A DNA stretch of 64,000 bases from NCBI GenBank assembly GCA_949358305.1, contig OX442314.1, positions 62,443,369 to 62,507,368 of the forward strand. Reading direction: 5' to 3'. This stretch comes from Strigamia acuminata. Taxonomy: Eukaryota > Arthropoda > Chilopoda > Geophilomorpha > Linotaeniidae. The stretch's first letter is position 1; the number at the start of each line of letters is the position of its first letter. Of the stretch, positions 55,637-64,000 are shown piece by piece. Under the pieces are notes generated by a model, which was not told the origin of the DNA, did no database searches, and saw only the letters and a program-made list of their open reading frames with translations. The position numbers were made by a program, and so were the translations under genes.

Positions 55637-57195
55637 ACCTATCTAGCTGTCTCCAACTCAGCCAGTCTACAAGCTAGCGCAAGTCGCAACGGTGTGTCAT
55701 CCTTCTCAGCTAATTGTCATTTCACAATCATCATCACATTTCAAACTCTATCAGCTAAACTTCCTACTTGTTCATATTCTTCATGTCTTTTTTGAGGCTA
55801 ATTTTATTCAACTTGACTTGAATCTTTGTTGGTTTGTCTCATTTGGAGAAAAAAGGAACTTATGGCGCAATGTCATCAAACCGGAGCACCACCTGGCGGA
55901 TCCCGAGTGCTTTAATGGATGCCAAAATGTTCGTTCGGCCCGATGCGTTTGTATCATGATTTCGGCATTAGAAAGAGGTCGAGAAATTCTGCAACCAGGC
56001 TCATTCGATTGGAAATTGCATTCCACACAAGCCTGTATGTTTTTCTACTTGATTTCATCGAGGAAAGATTCCGTTTCGGGCGATCGAAGCCGGCGACCGC
56101 ATGGCAAATTTCGTGCTGGCAAATTTAATTTCAATTCGACCCTAAAAACAAAAAAAAATGAAAAATGAACGGTTTAAAATATTTAAAAAATGTTTCCTGT
56201 GCAGAATTTGCCTCTCTTTCTAATGGTGCCAATAACTTTTTGATCTGTGCTACAGTTTTTTTTTTTTTTTTTTATTTTTCAAAAAACGATAACTGTCATT
56301 TGCCAAAGAAGGAATGAAATAAATCAACAAAATTTGTGAGAAATTGTGGGAAATTGTTGTTTAATGTTTCAAAAATTTGTCTACCTTAATAATTAGCATT
56401 GTCTAAAATGGATGAGTGTACACATTGCCCCATAACTGGTCTGGTCTGGTCTAAATATGACCCACGCTGCATTCCTATATCAAAATTGCAATTATTTATC
56501 AGATAATTAAATAAATTAATAAAAATTCATCACAATTCACTGAGAAATTCATCAAAAGCCATCTAAATCCATCTAAATCCATCAAAAGCCATCGAAATCC
56601 ATCGAAATCCATCGAAATCTATCTAAATCCATCTAAATCCATCAAAAGCCATCGAAATTCACCAAGAAATCATCAAAATTCACGAGAATTTCAACAAATT
56701 TCAAGAAAATTCCGACACCTACCATCAAAAGTTGATGAAAATCCATCTAATCCCATCAAATGCCATCGAAATTCACCAAGAAATCTTCAAAATTCACGAA
56801 AATTGATCAAAATTTCAAGGAAATTCACGAAAATTGATCAAAATTTCAAGGAAATTCTGACACACCATCAAAAGTTGATGAAAATTTGGACAAAAATTTC
56901 ATCAAAATCAATTTTAGAAATAGCATAGAGCCAGCCACATTTCAATTCAATTCATACAAACAGAATTAAACAAAACAAAATAGCTGGAGCTGCTCACCTG
57001 ACCAGCTCAGCTCAGCTCAGCTCACGGAATGGCACAGTCCTGCCAGCTCACTCCACCTTGTATAACCACATGCATATATATACCCAGTACATACTACATG
57101 TAGACCAATACCCTAGTGTTATATAATAGCCTTTTTGTACCTCATTTCTAATTTTGTATTATTATTATTATTATTATATGATTCTCCCGAAGGAG
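55637..57195. other. U2 intergenic spacer (1559 bp)
   Basis: Standard form. No gene is seen. Confidence 0.8.
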
Positions 57196-57382
57196 TGGGC
57201 CGATCCTGGAGTTACTGCTATACCAGGCCAACCCGTGGCAGGGGTGGAGCAAGCTCCGAGCACCTCACCGCATTCCAAAAATCAGTTTAATATTCTGGGT
57301 CCTCAATGAGGACCGTATCAGATATTAAGCTGATAAGAACAGATACTACACTTTGATCTTAGCCAAAAGGCCGAGAAGCGAT
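57196..57382 (-). ncRNA. U2 snRNA gene, intact (copy 19)
   Basis: Full U2, identical by eye to the other intact copies. Confidence 0.95.
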
Positions 57383-58941
57383 ACCTATCTAGCTGTCTCC
57401 AACTCAGCCAGTCTACAAGCTAGCGCAAGTCGCAACGGTGTGTCATCCTTCTCAGCTAATTGTCATTTCACAATCATCATCACATTTCAAACTCTATCAG
57501 CTAAACTTCCTACTTGTTCATATTCTTCATGTCTTTTTTGAGGCTAATTTTATTCAACTTGACTTGAATCTTTGTTGGTTTGTCTCATTTGGAGAAAAAA
57601 GGAACTTATGGCGCAATGTCATCAAACCGGAGCACCACCTGGCGGATCCCGAGTGCTTTAATGGATGCCAAAATGTTCGTTCGGCCCGATGCGTTTGTAT
57701 CATGATTTCGGCATTAGAAAGAGGTCGAGAAATTCTGCAACCAGGCTCATTCGATTGGAAATTGCATTCCACACAAGCCTGTATGTTTTTCTACTTGATT
57801 TCATCGAGGAAAGATTCCGTTTCGGGCGATCGAAGCCGGCGACCGCATGGCAAATTTCGTGCTGGCAAATTTAATTTCAATTCGACCCTAAAAACAAAAA
57901 AAAATGAAAAATGAACGGTTTAAAATATTTAAAAAATGTTTCCTGTGCAGAATTTGCCTCTCTTTCTAATGGTGCCAATAACTTTTTGATCTGTGCTACA
58001 GTTTTTTTTTTTTTTTTTTATTTTTCAAAAAACGATAACTGTCATTTGCCAAAGAAGGAATGAAATAAATCAACAAAATTTGTGAGAAATTGTGGGAAAT
58101 TGTTGTTTAATGTTTCAAAAATTTGTCTACCTTAATAATTAGCATTGTCTAAAATGGATGAGTGTACACATTGCCCCATAACTGGTCTGGTCTGGTCTAA
58201 ATATGACCCACGCTGCATTCCTATATCAAAATTGCAATTATTTATCAGATAATTAAATAAATTAATAAAAATTCATCACAATTCACTGAGAAATTCATCA
58301 AAAGCCATCTAAATCCATCTAAATCCATCAAAAGCCATCGAAATCCATCGAAATCCATCGAAATCTATCTAAATCCATCTAAATCCATCAAAAGCCATCG
58401 AAATTCACCAAGAAATCATCAAAATTCACGAGAATTTCAACAAATTTCAAGAAAATTCCGACACCTACCATCAAAAGTTGATGAAAATCCATCTAATCCC
58501 ATCAAATGCCATCGAAATTCACCAAGAAATCTTCAAAATTCACGAAAATTGATCAAAATTTCAAGGAAATTCACGAAAATTGATCAAAATTTCAAGGAAA
58601 TTCTGACACACCATCAAAAGTTGATGAAAATTTGGACAAAAATTTCATCAAAATCAATTTTAGAAATAGCATAGAGCCAGCCACATTTCAATTCAATTCA
58701 TACAAACAGAATTAAACAAAACAAAATAGCTGGAGCTGCTCACCTGACCAGCTCAGCTCAGCTCAGCTCACGGAATGGCACAGTCCTGCCAGCTCACTCC
58801 ACCTTGTATAACCACATGCATATATATACCCAGTACATACTACATGTAGACCAATACCCTAGTGTTATATAATAGCCTTTTTGTACCTCATTTCTAATTT
58901 TGTATTATTATTATTATTATTATATGATTCTCCCGAAGGAG
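57383..58941. other. U2 intergenic spacer (1559 bp)
   Basis: Standard form. No gene is seen. Confidence 0.8.
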
Positions 58942-59128
58942 TGGGCCGATCCTGGAGTTACTGCTATACCAGGCCAACCCGTGGCAGGGGTGGAGCAAGC
59001 TCCGAGCACCTCACCGCATTCCAAAAATCAGTTTAATATTCTGGGTCCTCAATGAGGACCGTATCAGATATTAAGCTGATAAGAACAGATACTACACTTT
59101 GATCTTAGCCAAAAGGCCGAGAAGCGAT
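58942..59128 (-). ncRNA. U2 snRNA gene, intact (copy 20)
   Basis: Full U2. It is the last of the run of four intact units. Confidence 0.95.
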
Positions 59129-60687
59129 ACCTATCTAGCTGTCTCCAACTCAGCCAGTCTACAAGCTAGCGCAAGTCGCAACGGTGTGTCATCCTTCTCA
59201 GCTAATTGTCATTTCACAATCATCATCACATTTCAAACTCTATCAGCTAAACTTCCTACTTGTTCATATTCTTCATGTCTTTTTTGAGGCTAATTTTATT
59301 CAACTTGACTTGAATCTTTGTTGGTTTGTCTCATTTGGAGAAAAAAGGAACTTATGGCGCAATGTCATCAAACCGGAGCACCACCTGGCGGATCCCGAGT
59401 GCTTTAATGGATGCCAAAATGTTCGTTCGGCCCGATGCGTTTGTATCATGATTTCGGCATTAGAAAGAGGTCGAGAAATTCTGCAACCAGGCTCATTCGA
59501 TTGGAAATTGCATTCCACACAAGCCTGTATGTTTTTCTACTTGATTTCATCGAGGAAAGATTCCGTTTCGGGCGATCGAAGCCGGCGACCGCATGGCAAA
59601 TTTCGTGCTGGCAAATTTAATTTCAATTCGACCCTAAAAACAAAAAAAAATGAAAAATGAACGGTTTAAAATATTTAAAAAATGTTTCCTGTGCAGAATT
59701 TGCCTCTCTTTCTAATGGTGCCAATAACTTTTTGATCTGTGCTACAGTTTTTTTTTTTTTTTTTTATTTTTCAAAAAACGATAACTGTCATTTGCCAAAG
59801 AAGGAATGAAATAAATCAACAAAATTTGTGAGAAATTGTGGGAAATTGTTGTTTAATGTTTCAAAAATTTGTCTACCTTAATAATTAGCATTGTCTAAAA
59901 TGGATGAGTGTACACATTGCCCCATAACTGGTCTGGTCTGGTCTAAATATGACCCACGCTGCATTCCTATATCAAAATTGCAATTATTTATCAGATAATT
60001 AAATAAATTAATAAAAATTCATCACAATTCACTGAGAAATTCATCAAAAGCCATCTAAATCCATCTAAATCCATCAAAAGCCATCGAAATCCATCGAAAT
60101 CCATCGAAATCTATCTAAATCCATCTAAATCCATCAAAAGCCATCGAAATTCACCAAGAAATCATCAAAATTCACGAGAATTTCAACAAATTTCAAGAAA
60201 ATTCCGACACCTACCATCAAAAGTTGATGAAAATCCATCTAATCCCATCAAATGCCATCGAAATTCACCAAGAAATCTTCAAAATTCACGAAAATTGATC
60301 AAAATTTCAAGGAAATTCACGAAAATTGATCAAAATTTCAAGGAAATTCTGACACACCATCAAAAGTTGATGAAAATTTGGACAAAAATTTCATCAAAAT
60401 CAATTTTAGAAATAGCATAGAGCCAGCCACATTTCAATTCAATTCATACAAACAGAATTAAACAAAACAAAATAGCTGGAGCTGCTCACCTGACCAGCTC
60501 AGCTCAGCTCAGCTCACGGAATGGCACAGTCCTGCCAGCTCACTCCACCTTGTATAACCACATGCATATATATACCCAGTACATACTACATGTAGACCAA
60601 TACCCTAGTGTTATATAATAGCCTTTTTGTACCTCATTTCTAATTTTGTATTATTATTATTATTATTATATGATTCTCCCGAAGGAG
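59129..60687. other. U2 intergenic spacer (1559 bp)
   Basis: Standard form. No gene is seen. Confidence 0.8.
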
Positions 60688-60834
60688 TGGGCCGATCCTG
60701 GAGTTACTGCTATACCAGGCCAACCCGTGGCAGGGGTGGAGCAAGCTCCGAGCACCTCACCGCATTCCAAAAATCAGTTTAATATTCTGGGTCCTCAATG
60801 AGGACCGTATCAGATATTAAGCTGATAAGAACAG

Positions 60835-62862
60835 CCGCCAGGGAAGGTTGCATGCCAAGTGGCTCCTACCGTCGATCCCGTTTTTGAGACCTTTATGCAC
60901 GATTTTTGGATTTTCCTGCAGTAAATACAGCGTATACATGTGCATTCGACCTTTGCACGTGGTTTTTGGCAAGTTTTCCGTAAGTTTTTGGCAGTTTTTT
61001 GACTTTTTTGCGATCGCCGAAACACGTGGCGACGATCGCCGATCTTCCGTCTTCGATTCCGAGATTTCTAACGGTCCGTTTGCTGTGTTCTTTACACGAA
61101 ACTGACCGCCAGCACCTCCTCTACAAGTGGGTATTGGTTTCGGAACCGGGAGAAGTCTTTTTTCGCCGTTTTCGCGACTTTTTGTGACCGCCGAAACACG
61201 TGGCGACGATCGCCGAATTCCCGTTATCGGTTTTTCGGCAACTACAGGCCGTAGATAGGTCGAATTGGTGTGTTCTTGGCACCAAATTGTGCGCCAGAAC
61301 CTCCTCTGTCGATCTCTATTGGTTTCCGGTTCAACCGGAATCGTTTTTCGGTCGAATTTTTCGTTTTTCGTCCGATTCGCGATCGGCGAATACACGCGGT
61401 ATTGATATACGTCGCCCAGACGTTTTTCTTTCGTGCCGATGGATAGAATTATCGATTGCAGACTTGATGCTGGCTTAACACCCATACATCTACTAGAAGC
61501 TCTTCTTAAAAAGCTAGGAAGACACACGGAAGATGGAGAACCCACGATCAAAGGGATTCAATGTGTCGGTGGTTTAAAATTCGAAGCTTTGCTGACCAGT
61601 CAGGAACTGGTCGACCAACTAGCTGATTCCAGCGGTGCTACGGTCGACGGTTTGCGAATTTTGTGGGCACCACGAATTCGTCGTGACAAACGTGTTATTA
61701 TTAAAGGACTTTCGATGACGGTTCCACTGACCGAGGTGGATTACGAAATGCGCAAGTTGGGCAGTGTAACGTCCGTAGCGTACGAGAAGTTCGAAAACCA
61801 TGAGTCGATTATCAATGGAAACATCATCGTGATGATTACCAGCGACAATTTGCCTAGCAAAATCGTAATTGGGGATTTTTCTGGCCACCTTATCTACAAG
61901 GGCATGGGCCCCTACTGCCCCAAGTGCGACACGACGGACCACTACGCATCGGTGTGCCCGAAAACGAAATGTTATAACTGTAATGAGTTTGGCCACGTAA
62001 GCAGATTTTGCACGACCGATTGCAAAACTTGTAACAAACCGGGACACACGTCTGCCAACTGCCGTGTCCGTGTCCGTGCTGCAAAGTCGAAAAACGCAGC
62101 GCAAGAAATTCGAAAACCAAGCGATCCGAAGAATATTACGTGCTATAACTGCAAAAAACGGGGCCATATCAGCAGCGATTGCAAGGAAAACTGCGGGATC
62201 TGCAAGAAGCCGGGCCATATTTCGAGAGACTGCTCGATTCGACACGAAAAAATGGCCAAGAAAACCAAAGCGCCCACAGAAAAGCGACGACGAGATGAAA
62301 CGAAACAGATTGACGAAACGAAACCGGTCGACGAAACGAAACCGGTTGACGAAACGACTGTCATGGAACAAATCGCCCCTGTTGCCACTGCTGCTTCCGT
62401 CTCAAAAACTATCGTCCCGGACAGGTACAGCGACTTGACCGTGGAGGAATACGAAGCATATTGCGCGGAGCAAAATAGATTATGTTTTGGCGATACGGAC
62501 AGCGAGGGGGAGAACGAAATGGACTTTGAAGAGCAGACGAAACGAACCAGGGACGACAGCGATGATGATTTCACGGTTGTGAAAAACAAGAAATCGCGGA
62601 TAAAGGAACGACGATCCTGATCCTGCCGCAAGAAAAACTTGACAAAAATACGGTTTTGTTCTTAATTGACAATTGATTAACTTTTATTGTTCGTTTACTT
62701 ATTTATTATAATGTATTATTATTATCGTAACTCTTGTATAATATGCATCTATACGTGATGGGTGCTCGATTATTGTGAATTTTTAATTATGTAACCAACT
62801 GGTGTGCACTTGTACTCCTTTTTTAGTCGGATAGAAATAAAATGGCCCTAAGGGTATTAAGC
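60835..62862 (+). mobile_element. Short ORF1-only U2-specific element, copy H
   Basis: Length 2028 bp. Target duplications are at 60818-60834 and 62863-62879. It matches copy D (19180-21207) in every marker checked, although it lies about 41.7 kb away next to a spacer with only two 31-bp repeats. Confidence 0.9.
61439..62620 (+). CDS. ORF1 protein (CCHC zinc-knuckle), short element H
   Basis: 393 codons, the same protein as copy D, with the SED deletion, two DETKPV units and five intact knuckles. Confidence 0.9.
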   Translation: MDRIIDCRLDAGLTPIHLLEALLKKLGRHTEDGEPTIKGIQCVGGLKFEALLTSQELVDQLADSSGATVDGLRILWAPRIRRDKRVIIKGLSMTVPLTEVDYEMRKLGSVTSVAYEKFENHESIINGNIIVMITSDNLPSKIVIGDFSGHLIYKGMGPYCPKCDTTDHYASVCPKTKCYNCNEFGHVSRFCTTDCKTCNKPGHTSANCRVRVRAAKSKNAAQEIRKPSDPKNITCYNCKKRGHISSDCKENCGICKKPGHISRDCSIRHEKMAKKTKAPTEKRRRDETKQIDETKPVDETKPVDETTVMEQIAPVATAASVSKTIVPDRYSDLTVEEYEAYCAEQNRLCFGDTDSEGENEMDFEEQTKRTRDDSDDDFTVVKNKKSRIKERRS

Positions 62863-62919
62863 TAAGCTGATAAGAACAGATACTACACTTTGATCTTAGC
62901 CAAAAGGCCGAGAAGCGAT

Positions 62920-64000
62920 ACCTATCTAGCTGTCTCCAACTCAGCCAGTCTACAAGCTAGCGCAAGTCGCAACGGTGTGTCATCCTTCTCAGCTAATTGT
63001 CATTTCACAATCATCATCACATTTCAAACTCTATCAGCTAAACTTCCTACTTGTTCATATTCTTCATGTCTTTTTTGAGGCTAATTTTATTCAACTTGAC
63101 TTGAATCTTTGTTGGTTTGTCTCATTTGGAGAAAAAAGGAACTTATGGCGCAATGTCATCAAACCGGAGCACCACCTGGCGGATCCCGAGTGCTTTAATG
63201 GATGCCAAAATGTTCGTTCGGCCCGATGCGTTTGTATCATGATTTCGGCATTAGAAAGAGGTCGAGAAATTCTGCAACCAGGCTCATTCGATTGGAAATT
63301 GCATTCCACACAAGCCTGTATGTTTTTCTACTTGATTTCATCGAGGAAAGATTCCGTTTCGGGCGATCGAAGCCGGCGACCGCATGGCAAATTTCGTGCT
63401 GGCAAATTTAATTTCAATTCGACCCTAAAAACAAAAAAAAATGAAAAATGAACGGTTTAAAATATTTAAAAAATGTTTCCTGTGCAGAATTTGCCTCTCT
63501 TTCTAATGGTGCCAATAACTTTTTGATCTGTGCTACAGTTTTTTTTTTTTTTTTTTATTTTTCAAAAAACGATAACTGTCATTTGCCAAAGAAGGAATGA
63601 AATAAATCAACAAAATTTGTGAGAAATTGTGGGAAATTGTTGTTTAATGTTTCAAAAATTTGTCTACCTTAATAATTAGCATTGTCTAAAATGGATGAGT
63701 GTACACATTGCCCCATAACTGGTCTGGTCTGGTCTAAATATGACCCACGCTGCATTCCTATATCAAAATTGCAATTATTTATCAGATAATTAAATAAATT
63801 AATAAAAATTCATCACAATTCACTGAGAAATTCATCAAAAGCCATCTAAATCCATCTAAATCCATCAAAAGCCATCGAAATCCATCGAAATCCATCGAAA
63901 TCTATCTAAATCCATCTAAATCCATCAAAAGCCATCGAAATTCACCAAGAAATCATCAAAATTCACGAGAATTTCAACAAATTTCAAGAAAATTCCGACA
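62920..64000. other. Partial U2 intergenic spacer (right edge)
   Basis: The U2-promoter-proximal part of a standard spacer, running through the T run and decamer array and ending inside the A-tract-rich zone. No gene is seen. Confidence 0.8.

Larger units (their letters stand above)
60688..62919 (-). pseudogene. U2 snRNA gene split by short element H
   Basis: U2 nt 1-57 are at 62863-62919 and nt 41-187 at 60688-60834. Confidence 0.93.

Overview
The window is a tandem array of U2 small nuclear RNA genes from an animal genome. All U2 genes lie on the minus strand, in units of about 1.75 kb. Ten units carry an intact 187-nt U2 gene. Eleven carry a U2 gene split at exactly the same internal position by a non-LTR retrotransposon lying in the opposite (plus) orientation. 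The U2 sequence has the GTAGTA branch-site recognition element, a GATTTTTGG Sm site and stem-loops IIb and IV. Its 3' end (GGCCCA) looks invertebrate-like, but I cannot name the species.

Two related element types are present. The long type (L1 28517-33665, L2 43110-48263, about 5.15 kb) encodes an ORF1 protein with five CCHC zinc knuckles and an ORF2 protein with an APE-type endonuclease, a reverse transcriptase (FVDD) and a C-terminal CCHC motif. The target (U2), the APE endonuclease and the RT motif LDQREAYDRV match the Keno-type, Tx1-clade, sequence-specific non-LTR elements. The short type (eight copies A-H of 2.03-2.06 kb plus one 382-bp 5'-truncated copy) has a complete ORF1 of 393-402 codons but no ORF2. 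It looks like an old ORF2-deletion derivative that kept and diversified its own ORF1. Presumably it uses the long element's ORF2 protein in trans.

Every full insertion is flanked by a 17-bp target-site duplication (taagctgataagaacag) covering U2 nucleotides 41-57, just downstream of the branch-site recognition sequence. Each disrupted gene therefore keeps its promoter and nt 1-57 on the right, and nt 41-187 on the left.

Layout, given by U2 5' ends from left to right: 758 intact; 4581 short A; 6331 intact; 10149 short B; 11895 intact; 15696 short C; 17442 intact; 21264 short D; 23010 intact; 26810 short E; 33722 long L1; 37522 short F; 39657 truncated; 41403 intact; 48320 long L2; 52138 short G; 53887, 55636, 57382 and 59128 intact; 62919 short H. 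The first 26.8 kb alternates strictly between intact and inserted units. The spacers (normally 1559 bp) are nearly identical and hold only simple repeats and the presumed U2 promoter. Shared markers show that units and elements have been duplicated and reshuffled by unequal exchange or gene conversion.
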